From positions 1-64,000 of the forward strand of contig JAIQFB010000012.1 of NCBI GenBank assembly GCA_020073485.1: DNA of 64,000 bases, in the 5' to 3' direction. The DNA is from Terriglobia bacterium (GTDB lineage Bacteria; Acidobacteriota; Terriglobia; Acidiferrales; UBA7541). A program made the position numbers and the translations under genes. The notes beneath the pieces were generated by a model. The model was not told the DNA's origin. It worked only from the letters and a program-made list of their open reading frames with translations, and ran no database searches. Below are positions 35,896-50,695 of this stretch, one piece after another (the first letter of the stretch is position 1; the number at the start of each line of letters is the position of its first letter).

Positions 35896-36678
35896 ATGAA
35901 GATTCTATTTATCGGCGACATCGTGGGATCGCTCGGGCGGGACATTGTCGCCGACCGGCTGGCGGACATCATCGAGACCCGGCAAATCGACCTGGTGATC
36001 GCCAACGGGGAAAATTCGGCTTCCGGATTCGGCATCACGCCCCGGCTTGCCGAGCAGATCTTTTCCGCCGGCGTTGAGGTGATTACCGGCGGGAATCACA
36101 TCTGGGACCGCAAGGAAATCCTGGAATATATCCCGCAGCACCCCCGGTTGCTGCGCCCGGCGAATTTCCCGGATATCAATCCCGGCAGCGGGCTCTACGT
36201 GGGCACGGCGCGGAACGGTGTGCCCTATGCCGTGCTGGACTTGCAGGGCCGCGTGTTCATGGCCTCAAATGATTGCCCTTTCCGGGCAGCCGATCGGGAG
36301 CTTGCCCGCATCCCATCGGACGTCCGCGTGATCTTCGTGGACATTCACGCGGAAACTTCGAGCGAAAAGATTTCCATGGGGTGGTATCTGGACGGGCGCG
36401 TTTCGGCCGTGATCGGCACGCACACGCATGTGGCCACGGCGGACGAGCACGTGCTGCCCGGCGGAACCGCGTTTCAGACCGACGTGGGCATGACCGGGCC
36501 GCACAACGGCGTCATTGGGATGGATAAGGCCGCAATCCTGCGCCGGTTTCTGAACGGCCAGCCGACTCGCTTTGAAGTCGCCTCCGGCGACGTCCAGATG
36601 AATACCGCGCTCGTGGACGTGGATGAAACCACCGGCCGCGCCAGGGGAATCGAACGCCTGCGTTTCCGGATCGACTGA
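35896..36678 (+). CDS. ymdB: YmdB-family metallophosphoesterase
   Basis: The 260-residue cytoplasmic protein has the family motifs MKILFIGDIVGSLGRD, IANGENSASGFGITP, GGNHIWDRKE, DIHAETSSEK and GTHTHVATADEHVLPGG, which supply the Asp, Asn and His ligands of a dinuclear metal site. Known members hydrolyse 2',3'-cyclic nucleotides or act on cyclic dinucleotides and influence sporulation or biofilm in Bacillus. ATG 35896 is the family start; the frame continues upstream into the 6S RNA 3' flank without homology. Confidence 0.93.
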   Translation: MKILFIGDIVGSLGRDIVADRLADIIETRQIDLVIANGENSASGFGITPRLAEQIFSAGVEVITGGNHIWDRKEILEYIPQHPRLLRPANFPDINPGSGLYVGTARNGVPYAVLDLQGRVFMASNDCPFRAADRELARIPSDVRVIFVDIHAETSSEKISMGWYLDGRVSAVIGTHTHVATADEHVLPGGTAFQTDVGMTGPHNGVIGMDKAAILRRFLNGQPTRFEVASGDVQMNTALVDVDETTGRARGIERLRFRID

Positions 36679-36690
36679 GGCAAAACCATC

Positions 36691-37701
36691 ATGCGGCGTC
36701 TGTGTACGTTTTGTATTTCATTCCTGATGGGCGCGGCCCTTGTGGCGATTCTTCCACTTTCCGCGTGCGCGCAGGAACAATTTCAATTTGAGAGCGATTT
36801 GATGGCCAAGCGCCGCGTGTTCGATTCCGTGGGCGCGGGCTTTCGCGCCATCCGCCGCGGGCCAAACGGGAATTACTACGTTCTTACCGCGCCCGCTCCG
36901 GCTGTACTGATTTTCGATCCCGCGGGGAAACGAATGGGGCAGATTCCCAGCGAATCCGCGGCGGCGGCGAAAGGCGCGGCGCTGGTTTACGGCGAATCAT
37001 TCGATGTGGATCGTGAAGGGCGCGTCGCCGTCGCCGATCGCGGCGCGAACGCCGTGAAAATTTATGCGCCGAACGGCTCTCTGGCCGCCACGATTTCCGT
37101 CCCAGCGCCGGTTTCAATTGTCTTTCTGACCGGCGGCGAGGTCGCCGTCACCCGGGCCGGCGGCGAGCGCCTGGTCACAGTGTATGATCTAGCAGGAAAC
37201 GTGGTCCGCGACTTTGGCGATCGTGAGGAAATTGCGGATCAAGTGGACATCAATAACCAGGTCAATTTCGGGCATCTTGCCGCCGATGACGCCGGAAATA
37301 CTTACTTCGCGTTTGACTACTTGCCCGAGCCAACCGTCCGAAAATTCGATCACGCGGGATATCTCTCCATGGCGATTTCCCTGATGACCCTCGAATTTCA
37401 GCCCGCGGCGCAAGCCGCGCGCAAAGCCATCGCACGCTCGGAAACCGGGATTCCTTCGTTGCACCGCATCATTAGCGCCGTGGGCGTGGATCCCCAGACG
37501 CAGGACGTCTGGCTGGCCATCGGCACGCTCCTCATGCATTTCGATAAGGAAGGCCAACGAATAGCGAGTTTCCGGACGTTTACCCCGGGCGGCGCGCGCC
37601 TGGAGCCCTCCATGATCCTGGTCGAGCCGGACCGCCTGTTGATCGGCGCGGACCCGCAAGGCACCTACGAATTTCCGAAGCCGGCCAAGCTGCCACAGTG
37701 A
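36691..37701 (+). CDS. Exported six-bladed beta-propeller lipoprotein-like protein
   Basis: The 336-residue protein starts 13 bases after ymdB. Its N-terminal signal ends in LPLSAC at about residues 21-26, which could act as a lipobox. Blades include FRAIRRGPNGNYYVLTAPAP, GRVAVADRGANAVKIYAPNG and GRLVTVYDLAGNVVRDFG-type repeats, as in NHL proteins. No enzyme motif is visible. It ends just before the replication-origin region. Confidence 0.75.
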   Translation: MRRLCTFCISFLMGAALVAILPLSACAQEQFQFESDLMAKRRVFDSVGAGFRAIRRGPNGNYYVLTAPAPAVLIFDPAGKRMGQIPSESAAAAKGAALVYGESFDVDREGRVAVADRGANAVKIYAPNGSLAATISVPAPVSIVFLTGGEVAVTRAGGERLVTVYDLAGNVVRDFGDREEIADQVDINNQVNFGHLAADDAGNTYFAFDYLPEPTVRKFDHAGYLSMAISLMTLEFQPAAQAARKAIARSETGIPSLHRIISAVGVDPQTQDVWLAIGTLLMHFDKEGQRIASFRTFTPGGARLEPSMILVEPDRLLIGADPQGTYEFPKPAKLPQ

Positions 37702-38296
37702 ATTTTACTCATTTTTAACACAGGGAAAGTGAGCTACAGCCTGATTCAAGGCTCCGAATTCAAGGTCTCGACCCGGCGCAGGTTTTCCCCGATGACTGCT
37801 AAGTAGTAAACCCTGCGAACGGACGTTTTTGCCGATTTTTCGAAGTGCACAAATGTGGTGCAAGTCAAAATGGGCACGATAAGTGTCCATGTTGGACAAA
37901 GTCGCCGACAGATGCCCATTTATATGGTAAGTGAATTAGTTTGTGTGAGTTAAGTGGTTGTGGAAAAACTGTGAATCTTCTGTGGGAGGTCCCGGCCGCG
38001 CTGGAAATTTCCCCTTGCCGTGCAGCCTCCGTTCAGCGAGAATCCAGCCTCGTCTTAGCAAGCCCAGTCCAGAAACTGGCACCCCCTGTGGACGCCGTGA
38101 CGCGATGAGGGTGATGCGATACCGGAAGGGAGCGGTCCTTGGCACCCGACGGTAAGGGAAGTAGAGTCACGGGGTCAACCCAGAAACTGACTGCGTCCGC
38201 ATAAGTCTATCGCAGTTTAGGTTATCCACAGTTTTTCCACATCTGTGGAAATAAGCTGGTAGCCATTTTTTCGCTCTTTTTGAGGTTTTTCACGAA
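37702..38296. other. Probable chromosomal replication origin (oriC)
   Basis: The 595-base gap upstream of dnaA holds a perfect DnaA box TTATCCACA (38222-38230) directly followed by TTTTCCACA (38233-38241) and TGTGGAAAT (38244-38252), with another box TGTGGAAAA at 37959-37967. AT-rich stretches (37704-37725 and 37915-37955) could serve as the unwinding element. The rest is GC-rich with no gene. Clustered boxes next to dnaA are the normal sign of an origin; strand-composition data would be needed to prove it. Confidence 0.7.
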
Positions 38297-39607
38297 ATGA
38301 ATTCTTGGGACAAGATCCTGCAACACATGGAGAGGCGGGTCAATCCGCATAGCTTCTCCACCTGGTTTCGCCCCACGCGGCAGGAAGGCAACGAGAACGG
38401 AAAACTGGTGGTTCGCGTGCCTTCGCGGGTCTTCCGGAAGCGCCTGACCGAAACCTATGGCGAGCTCCTGCAGGCTGTGCTCGTGGAAGTGGGCATGAAC
38501 GACACGCACTTGGAATTTCTCTGCACGGAGAATGACCCCTTGCCTGTCGGAAGTCCCATAAAACAGACGCGGCTCGATTTCGACTCCGTCGATCATCAAC
38601 TGAATCCGCGCTATATGTTCGAGTCGTTCGTGGTGGGCGCATCGAATCAGTTCGCGCACGCCGCGGCCCAGGCCGTGGCCGAGGCGCCCTCGAAGGCCTA
38701 CAACCCTCTGTTCCTGTACGGCGGTGTAGGCATGGGCAAGACACACTTGATGCAGGCCGTCGGGCACTTGATCAAGAAACGCAATCCGGCGTGCCGCCTC
38801 ACCTATATCAGCGCGGAGAAATTCACCAACGAAGTGATCAATTCGCTTCGCTTCGATCGCATGATCAGTTTTCGCGACCGCTTTCGTTCGGTGGACGTCC
38901 TTCTGGTGGACGACATCCAGTTCATCGCTGGCAAGGAACGCACGCAGGAAGAATTCTTTCACACCTTCAACGCTCTATACGACATGCAGCGGCAGATCAT
39001 CGTAAGTTCCGATTGCCCGCCAAAGGAAATCTCGGCGATTGAAGAGCGCCTGCGCTCGCGATTCGAGTGGGGCTTGATCGCTGACATCCAGCCGCCGGAT
39101 CTGGAAACGAAAATCGCCATCCTGCAGAAAAAAGCGGAGTCGGAACGCGTCCAGATCCCCGATGACGTCGCCGAATACATTGCCCGCGCGATCAAATCGA
39201 ACGTGCGCGAACTCGAAGGCGCCTTGACGCGCCTGGTGGCCTACGCCTCACTGACGGGTTCGATCTTGAATCTGGTCACCGCGCAGCAGGTGCTTCGCAA
39301 CATCATCGCCACACAGGAAAAACGCATCACCATCGACCTGATCCAGAAAAAAGTCGGCGAGCAGTTCGGGCTGCGCGAGGCGGATTTGAAGGTGCGTTCG
39401 AACACCAAAGCCATCGCCTTCCCTCGCCAGATCGCCATGTACCTGGTGAAGCAGCTCACCTCGGCCTCACTCCCGGAAATCGGCCGGCAATTCGGCGGCA
39501 AGCACCATACCACCGTCCTGCACTCCATCAATAAGATTGACGCCCTGCGCCGCAGCGACAAGGATTTGAACCGCACCATCAATAAGCTGATGGATTCGTT
39601 CGGGTAG
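38297..39607 (+). CDS. dnaA: Chromosomal replication initiator DnaA
   Basis: The 436-residue AAA+ ATPase has domain I (WDKILQHMERRVNPHSFSTW), a short linker and domain III with Walker A GGVGMGKTH (142-150) and Walker B LLVDDIQF (about 202-209). Domain IV carries the DNA-binding signature LPEIGRQFGGKHHTTVLHSI. It binds the boxes upstream and opens the origin. ATG 38297 is used. The neighbouring DnaA boxes imply autoregulation. No recF gene follows in the window. Confidence 0.98.
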   Translation: MNSWDKILQHMERRVNPHSFSTWFRPTRQEGNENGKLVVRVPSRVFRKRLTETYGELLQAVLVEVGMNDTHLEFLCTENDPLPVGSPIKQTRLDFDSVDHQLNPRYMFESFVVGASNQFAHAAAQAVAEAPSKAYNPLFLYGGVGMGKTHLMQAVGHLIKKRNPACRLTYISAEKFTNEVINSLRFDRMISFRDRFRSVDVLLVDDIQFIAGKERTQEEFFHTFNALYDMQRQIIVSSDCPPKEISAIEERLRSRFEWGLIADIQPPDLETKIAILQKKAESERVQIPDDVAEYIARAIKSNVRELEGALTRLVAYASLTGSILNLVTAQQVLRNIIATQEKRITIDLIQKKVGEQFGLREADLKVRSNTKAIAFPRQIAMYLVKQLTSASLPEIGRQFGGKHHTTVLHSINKIDALRRSDKDLNRTINKLMDSFG

Positions 39608-40045
39608 ACCGACTTCAATTACTAATTGTCCAAACGCCTCGGCTTCTGCCGGGGCGTTTGCTTTTAAGTAGAACAGGCTTCAGCCTATTTGCCTTCCGTT
39701 TAGTCGAAATTCAAACCCAACAGGCTGAAGCCTGTTCCACCTGTGCCCTGTTGAAATCATGCGATGGAAGCTGTGCGGTACCTGTGCATGAAATGGAAAG
39801 TCTGTGGATGATTTTTCCTGCAAGCTTGCCAGCGACATGATGCGGGCTTCCTTTTCCTCGTAATCCTCAAACCAGCCAGGCGCGCGTGCACACCGCAACC
39901 ACTTCACAATCATCATCCGCGGGGCTTTTCCTCATTTCCACAGCGACGGCTACTACTACGATCTTTATACATACATTAAAACAGGGTACAGTAGCCTTTC
40001 GCAGTTGTAGCCTTGCACTTGCCTATCGGCGGAGGAAATCTCGCA
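39608..40045. other. dnaA-dnaN intergenic region with further DnaA-like boxes
   Basis: The 438-base gap has a type B palindrome (39668-39740), a DnaA-like box TGTGGATGA (39803-39811), a second box ATTTCCACA (39934-39942) and an AT-rich segment (39960-39985) just before the dnaN ribosome site. It may form a second half of a bipartite origin or the dnaN promoter region. No gene is convincing here. Confidence 0.55.
39668..39740. repeat. Dispersed palindrome, type B, copy 2
   Basis: Left arm GTAGAACAGGCTTCAGCCT and right arm AGGCTGAAGCCTGTTCCAC are near-perfect inverted repeats sharing the core of the copy at 18940. It lies 60 bases after the dnaA stop. Confidence 0.85.
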
Positions 40046-41158
40046 ATGGAATTCAGCGTAAAGAAATTCGACCTGCTCGATGAGTTGAACCTGACGCAAG
40101 GTGTCGTCGAGCGAAAAACGACGATTCCGATTCTCGGCAACCTGCTGGTCGAGGCCTCCGGCAATCGTGTATCGCTGACCGCCACCGATCTCGAGCTTTC
40201 CATCCACACTTCCTGCGAAGCGAAGGTGAAGAAGGAAGGCTCCGGAACGATCCCAGCGAAAAAACTGATCGAGCTCGTGAAGTTGCTGCCGGAAGGCGAG
40301 ATCCGCTTCAAACTACTGGAGAATCATTGGATACAGATTCTCGCCGATCGCAAGACCTACAAGATGGTCGGCATGGCTAAGGATAACTTTCCGGCGATCC
40401 CTGTGTTCCCGCATCCTCTGGTAAAAATACCAGCGAAAATTCTCTCTTCATTGATCGCAAAAACTGCGTTCGCTATTTCCAACGAGGAATCCCGCTACAC
40501 ACTGAACGGCGCGCTGCTGCTGCTGAAGCCGGACACCATCACCATGGTGGCCACTGACGGCCACCGCTTGGCCGTCGCCGAGATTGACCACAAATTCGCG
40601 GGCCTCACCCGGGAAGTGCGTCCCTTGGTTCCGAAGAAGGCCCTGACAGAGGTGCAGCGCCTCGCAAGCGAGGCCGGAGAAGACCGCGAGATTGAATTTG
40701 CATTGGACGAAAGCCATCTCTTCTTCCGCGTCGGCGAACGCCTTCTGATCTCGCGCATGCTCACCGGGCAATTCCCGAATTACGAAGCCGTGCTGCCTCG
40801 CGAAAACAACAAACACGTAGTCATCGAGCGCGGCGAATTGAACGACGCCGTGCGGCGCGTCGCGCAACTCGCCGACACACGGTCGCACGCCGTAAAACTT
40901 TCCGTCACCAAGGAAGGCATCGAAATTTCCGCGTCCAGCCCGGAATATGGCGAAGCAAAGGAAACCCTCGAGAAGGAATATAAAGGCGAGCCGCTAGCCA
41001 TTGGTTTTAATGCGCAATACATGCTGGATTTTCTCGGCGCCGCATCGGAAGGTCCGATCAGCCTGGAATTAAAAGATGAACAGTCCGCCGGGCAAATGCG
41101 CCCCCTCACCGACGAGGCTTACCGGTACCGCTACGTGATCATGCCGATGCGGATTTGA
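40046..41158 (+). CDS. dnaN: DNA polymerase III beta sliding clamp
   Basis: The 370-residue protein has the three repeated clamp domains: MEFSVKKFDLLDELNLTQGV, KLIELVKLLPEGEIRFKLLE, FAISNEESRYTLNGALLLLK, VATDGHRLAVAE and a C-terminal YRYRYVIMPMRI. It tethers the polymerase to DNA. GGAGGA (40031-40036) fixes ATG 40046, excluding an upstream in-frame start. It follows dnaA after a long gap. Confidence 0.97.
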   Translation: MEFSVKKFDLLDELNLTQGVVERKTTIPILGNLLVEASGNRVSLTATDLELSIHTSCEAKVKKEGSGTIPAKKLIELVKLLPEGEIRFKLLENHWIQILADRKTYKMVGMAKDNFPAIPVFPHPLVKIPAKILSSLIAKTAFAISNEESRYTLNGALLLLKPDTITMVATDGHRLAVAEIDHKFAGLTREVRPLVPKKALTEVQRLASEAGEDREIEFALDESHLFFRVGERLLISRMLTGQFPNYEAVLPRENNKHVVIERGELNDAVRRVAQLADTRSHAVKLSVTKEGIEISASSPEYGEAKETLEKEYKGEPLAIGFNAQYMLDFLGAASEGPISLELKDEQSAGQMRPLTDEAYRYRYVIMPMRI

Positions 41159-41216
41159 CCGAACGATTGTTCAAAAATAATAGTGGGTCATGGGCTGTTC
41201 CACCCCTGCGAGCCTT

Positions 41217-41290
41217 CGTTTATCTCTATAAAATACAATAGCTATATTGTTGAAAATAAACAAAATATACACAAATATTCACAATGGTTT
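41217..41290. other. AT-rich segment upstream of the gyrB promoter
   Basis: Far richer in A and T than the surrounding sequence, it contains ACAATA...TATTGT inverted repeats and runs such as AAATAAACAAAATATAC. It could act as an UP-type element, a bent-DNA protein site or an unwinding element of the nearby origin. Confidence 0.5.
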
Positions 41291-41293
41291 TGC

Positions 41294-41322
41294 TTGAGAA
41301 AATCACCCCCTTGCGGTATACT
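41294..41322 (+). promoter_or_regulatory. Strong sigma70-type promoter of gyrB leader
   Basis: TTGAGA (41294-41299) and TATACT (41317-41322) are separated by exactly 17 bases, the best consensus promoter in the window. Initiation near 41329 would place a leader of about 435 bases before gyrB. Confidence 0.75.
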
Positions 41323-41328
41323 TTTTGT

Positions 41329-44184
<2,856 letters not shown>

Positions 44185-44235
44185 GTTTGGGCAAGTTCAG
44201 CGGGGATGTTGGAAGTCAGAAAAATAACATAATCG

Positions 44236-44484
44236 ATGTTCTTTCAAATAAGTTGGACGACGTTGCCGGGACTGCGGGGACTTGCGTGCTCGGATTTTCG
44301 CGCGACGCTGACAGAATTGCCGAATAACGAACGCGGCGTGGCCATGGAATGCGCGAGCGAAGCGGAGAGCGCTGCGCTGGTGGCGGAGCTGGAAGCGCAT
44401 TTCGGGCTGCAGCGGTTTCTGAACGCGGCGGCGGCATTTGATGGCGTTAAGGATTACGTCGCGCAGCGGATGGCGCGGCGATAG
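44236..44484 (+). CDS. Hypothetical small protein between gyrB and gyrA
   Basis: An open frame of 82 codons has high GC at third positions in its second half (codons for AESAALVAELEAHFGLQRFL), typical of genes here. The first 35 codons look less gene-like, so ATG 44341 could be the true start, giving a 47-residue helical peptide. No homologous motif is recognised. It may be a degraded gene. Confidence 0.35.
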   Translation: MFFQISWTTLPGLRGLACSDFRATLTELPNNERGVAMECASEAESAALVAELEAHFGLQRFLNAAAAFDGVKDYVAQRMARR

Positions 44485-44519
44485 AACGATAGAAACGGAT
44501 ATCTGATTTCGAGACTGTA

Positions 44520-44545
44520 GGGGCATCCGCTGCGGCGGACGCCCC
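44520..44545. repeat. Hairpin before gyrA
   Basis: GGGGC-a-TCCGC and GCGGA-c-GCCCC form an 11-position stem with a TGCG loop and a single internal mismatch. It lies 24 bases before the gyrA start and may be an intergenic palindrome of the same kind as the others or an attenuator. Confidence 0.6.
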
Positions 44546-44568
44546 TGCACGACACTGAGGACCAAACG

Positions 44569-47244
<2,676 letters not shown>

Positions 47245-47277
47245 AGCAACTCGGGGCGGCCATTTAACATAACGGGG

Positions 47278-48123
47278 ATGGACGCGTTCGCCGAACCTCT
47301 ACAGCCGATTTTCGCCGGGCATCTTTTTCCCAAGCTGGAAGGGAAACTGATCGACCTTCTGCGTTCTCTCACGCCGCGGGATTGGGAAAAGCGGACCCTT
47401 GCCCCGCGATGGAAAGTGAAGGACGTGGCGGCGCATCTGCTCGATACGCAAGTCCGCAAGCTTGCCGCAGCCCGCCAGGGCTACAAGGCCGAAAATTCCA
47501 AGAAACTGTCTCCCGCGAAATTGCTTGAGCTGATCAATTTCCTGAACGCGGAAGGTGTTCGCAAGTACGGCCAATTACCTCCGCAGGAATTGATTTCCAG
47601 AATGGAAGCCGCGTCGAAAGAAAGCGCGGAATATCACCAGGCGCTCGATCCGTTCGCGCCGGCGACGTTTCCAGTCAGCTGGGCGGGCGAGGAAGAATCG
47701 GCCAACTGGTTCGATACGGCGCGCGAATTCACTGAACGCTGGCACCACCAGCAGCAGATTCGCTTGGCCGTGAATCGGCCGGGGATCTTGACGCGCGAGT
47801 TTTACTACCCGGTCCTCGACACCTTCCTGCGCGCGCTGCCGTATACCTACCGGAATGTCCCGGCGCGGGACGGGGCGCTGGCACAATTCCACATTTCCGG
47901 CGAATGCGGCGGGAGCTGGCAGCTGTTCCGAAAAGCCAGCGCTTGGGCGCTGATTGCTTCCCCGATCGGAGAACTCATTTCCGAAACGACGATCCCTCAG
48001 GAAATCGCGTGGCGCATTTTTACCAAGGGGATCAAACGGGAAGAAGCCGAGGCACAGGTTCGCGTAACGGGTGATGCCGAAATCGCCCTGCACATTCTCG
48101 GGATGATCTCTATCGTGGGATAG
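47278..48123 (+). CDS. Maleylpyruvate isomerase/DinB-like four-helix protein
   Basis: The 281-residue cytoplasmic protein has the N-terminal pattern of the mycothiol-dependent maleylpyruvate isomerase/DinB superfamily: LIDLLRSLTPRDWEKRTLAP, WKVKDVAAHLLDTQVRKLAA and a later FTERWHHQQQIR. In that fold three His residues bind metal. The C-terminal part resembles the SCP2-like appendage of such proteins. The exact reaction is unknown. It starts 33 bases after gyrA. Confidence 0.7.
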   Translation: MDAFAEPLQPIFAGHLFPKLEGKLIDLLRSLTPRDWEKRTLAPRWKVKDVAAHLLDTQVRKLAAARQGYKAENSKKLSPAKLLELINFLNAEGVRKYGQLPPQELISRMEAASKESAEYHQALDPFAPATFPVSWAGEEESANWFDTAREFTERWHHQQQIRLAVNRPGILTREFYYPVLDTFLRALPYTYRNVPARDGALAQFHISGECGGSWQLFRKASAWALIASPIGELISETTIPQEIAWRIFTKGIKREEAEAQVRVTGDAEIALHILGMISIVG

Positions 48124-48138
48124 CCGGCAAGATCGCGA

Positions 48139-49278
48139 TTACTGCGCTTCCAGATAATATCCGGGCCGCGTGCGGACTTTCACCCCGCGGCGGTCCACAA
48201 TGATTCGGATTTCATGATAGCCGGGCTGGTCGGATTTTGTCGGCTCGTAGGTCAAGGTGTATTGCGCATTTAGGTCGCCGCCGATCGCGGCCAGCGCATT
48301 TTCGATGCTGCGGCCGCGAAACGTGGATTGAAACATCCCTCCGGTGGCGGCCGTCGCGACCTCAAGCGGTTCACTGATCACCACACTCGCGGCGTTCCGC
48401 ACAGCCAATTCGGCCAGCGCCCCCACGTCCACGTTGCCGGCGTGTTGCTCGACGCTGGTAGGCGTCTGCGCGGTTCCGGGAATCGGCGGCATGCCGAAGG
48501 TGCCCGGAGGCGTGGCGGAACCCGGACCCGCCTGCTGCGCGTCATAGCGCGCCACGGCCGCCGTGGTGGAAAGTCCCACGCTGTAAATCACCACATTTGC
48601 AAGCTGCGCCTGGCGCAGCACCTCGCCGAATTTTTCACTGCTGCCGGCGTCCCTGGATTCACCCACGGCAATGATCACGCGGCGGCGCCCCGCGGGCTGC
48701 GCGCGGAGCAAGCCCACGGCGTCGGACAACGCATCGTATAGTCGCGCCGTGGTGTCTCCCGCTTTCAGGTTCGTAATCGCCCTCTCGATATCTTCTTGAT
48801 TCGCGGTGAAGGGCTGCAGGCGCTGCACTTCCTTGTCGTAGCCGATCACCGCGGCATTGCCCGACGCTCCCACCACGGTTTGCGTGAAGACCACCGCGGA
48901 TTTCCGGACCGCCGGCAACAGAGGCGCGACGCGCGAGCTGGTCTCCAGCACCAGCACCGTGGAAAGCGGTTCCCCGGCAAGGTCGAACGACTCGATCGTC
49001 TGCTTGACCTTGTTATCGAGTATCGTGAAATTTTCTTTTTGCAGATCCAGGATTACCCTGTTTTTGGAGTCGCGAACCGCTACCGGAGCATTCACCACCT
49101 GGACCTTTACGCGAATGCCGGTTTCAGGGGCCGTCGTCCCCCGCTTTTGGTGCGGCGCCTCAGCGGGCCTGGAAACGGCCGGGCCCTGCGGTTCTTGCGC
49201 CCACGCAGGGGCCGTGGCCATCAAGGTCATCGCCGCGAGCAAGGCAAGCGAGGCGAGGAAAGCGGGCTTCAGCGACAT
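48139..49278 (-). CDS. Secreted VWFA-related protein (Acidobacterial type), copy 1
   Basis: The 379-residue protein has a signal peptide (to AWAQ, about residue 28) and the Acidobacterial VWFA-related layout: VKVQVVNAPVAVRDSKNRVI, LQKENFTILDNKVKQTIESF and LSTVLVLETSSRVAPLLPAV. The last segment occupies the MIDAS position but has Glu112-Thr-Ser-Ser instead of Asp-x-Ser-x-Ser. Pro/Gly-rich linker at about 255-280 and a C-terminal YTLTYEPTKSDQPGYHEIRI domain follow. It is thought to act in the periplasm or at the surface. A close tandem copy lies 105 bases upstream on the same strand. Confidence 0.88.
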   Translation of the reverse strand: MSLKPAFLASLALLAAMTLMATAPAWAQEPQGPAVSRPAEAPHQKRGTTAPETGIRVKVQVVNAPVAVRDSKNRVILDLQKENFTILDNKVKQTIESFDLAGEPLSTVLVLETSSRVAPLLPAVRKSAVVFTQTVVGASGNAAVIGYDKEVQRLQPFTANQEDIERAITNLKAGDTTARLYDALSDAVGLLRAQPAGRRRVIIAVGESRDAGSSEKFGEVLRQAQLANVVIYSVGLSTTAAVARYDAQQAGPGSATPPGTFGMPPIPGTAQTPTSVEQHAGNVDVGALAELAVRNAASVVISEPLEVATAATGGMFQSTFRGRSIENALAAIGGDLNAQYTLTYEPTKSDQPGYHEIRIIVDRRGVKVRTRPGYYLEAQ

Positions 49279-49382
49279 GGTTTCAGTTTACTCGATCGAG
49301 GATGAGTATGCGTTCGCCAAGCGAACCAGGTCTGCGCACACGGAAGACGATTCAACCGGCCGGATGAATGCCAAAGAGGATT

Positions 49383-50507
49383 CTAATTTCCTTCCAGGTA
49401 ATATCCCGGCCGTGTGCGGACGTTCACTCCCGCGCGATCCACGGTGACTTTGATCCGATGATAGCCGGGGTCGCCCGACTTTGCGGGCTGGTAGCTCAGC
49501 GTGTACTGGGCGTTGAGTTCGCCGCCGATGGCATCGATGGCAGTTTCGATGGTGCGGTCGCGAAACGTGGATTGGTACATCCCGCCGGTTGCGGTGGTCG
49601 CTACTTCTAGCGGGCGATCCTTCACCACCGCCTTGGCATTCCGCACGGCCCATTCGGCCAGCGCCGTCAGGTCGATGTTTCCGGCCTTTTGCTCCTCGCT
49701 GGTGGGAGTTTGCGCCGTGCCGGGCGAAGGCGGAGCTCCAAAGGTGCCGGGAGGCGTGGCCGAATGCGGGGCAGACGGCCTCTGATCAGAGCGGAACGCC
49801 GCGGCTGCGGAGGAAAGCCCAACACTGTAGATCACAATATTGGCGAGCTGCGCCTGGCGCAGCACCTCGCCGAGCGCTTCCTCGCTGCCGGTATCCTGCG
49901 CCTCTCCCACGACAATCAGCACGCGGCGGCGCTGCGCGGACTGGCCGCGGAGCAGGCCCACGGCGTTGGACATGGCGTCATACAATTTCGCCCCGCTGTT
50001 TCCTGTTTTCAAGGTTGTGATGGCCTTTTCGATCCAGTCGTGATTGGTGGTGAAAGGCTGGAGGCGCTGGATACCGTTGTCGTAGCCCATCACGGCGGCG
50101 ACGCCCGACGGGCCAATCACCGTTTGCGTGAATACAATCGCGGATTTGCGGACAGCGGGAAGCAGCGCCGCCACGCGCGAACTGCTCTCCAAGAGCAGCA
50201 CGACCGAGAGCGGCTCCCCGCCCAGGTCGAACGAATCGATCGTTTGGTTGACTCCGTTATCGGTCACATGAAAATTTTCCTTGCGAAGATCCAGGACCAA
50301 TTCATTCCTAGAGTCGCGCACGGTAACCGGAGTATTCACGGACTGGACCTTCACGCGAATGGTGCTTCCGGGGGCTTTCTGGATCGCTACACCCGGCTTG
50401 GGCGCGATTGGCCCTTGCGTTTCCTGGGCGCGCGTGAAAACACCGCCAAATGTGCATACCGCGGCAAGCACAGCCAAGGCCGGAACCAACTTTCGTCTCA
50501 AATTCAT
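49383..50507 (-). CDS. Secreted VWFA-related protein (Acidobacterial type), copy 2
   Basis: The 374-residue tandem paralogue shares the same order of elements: signal peptide, VKVQSVNTPVTVRDSRNELV, LRKENFHVTDNGVNQTIDSF, VVLLLESSSRVAALLPAVRK, the Pro/Gly linker and YTLSYQPAKSGDPGYHRIKV. Again the first metal-site residue is Glu rather than Asp. Divergence between the copies is spread evenly, so the duplication is not recent. The function is unknown. Confidence 0.88.
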   Translation of the reverse strand: MNLRRKLVPALAVLAAVCTFGGVFTRAQETQGPIAPKPGVAIQKAPGSTIRVKVQSVNTPVTVRDSRNELVLDLRKENFHVTDNGVNQTIDSFDLGGEPLSVVLLLESSSRVAALLPAVRKSAIVFTQTVIGPSGVAAVMGYDNGIQRLQPFTTNHDWIEKAITTLKTGNSGAKLYDAMSNAVGLLRGQSAQRRRVLIVVGEAQDTGSEEALGEVLRQAQLANIVIYSVGLSSAAAAFRSDQRPSAPHSATPPGTFGAPPSPGTAQTPTSEEQKAGNIDLTALAEWAVRNAKAVVKDRPLEVATTATGGMYQSTFRDRTIETAIDAIGGELNAQYTLSYQPAKSGDPGYHRIKVTVDRAGVNVRTRPGYYLEGN

Positions 50508-50695
50508 GCCTCCAGTCTACTCCCTTGGAGGCCGGATTGCTCCGGTGAGTTGGCCGCGCCTGCTGGTGCTTCAGCGGAACCTGCCGGGCGCGTGCCACTG
50601 GTGTTTGGTCCTTGCGGTTGCGTAGAATAAAAAATCGCATCACATTTCCAATGGCCCGCCGCGGCGGGTCCGCACCCCATGCACGTGGAGGTTTC

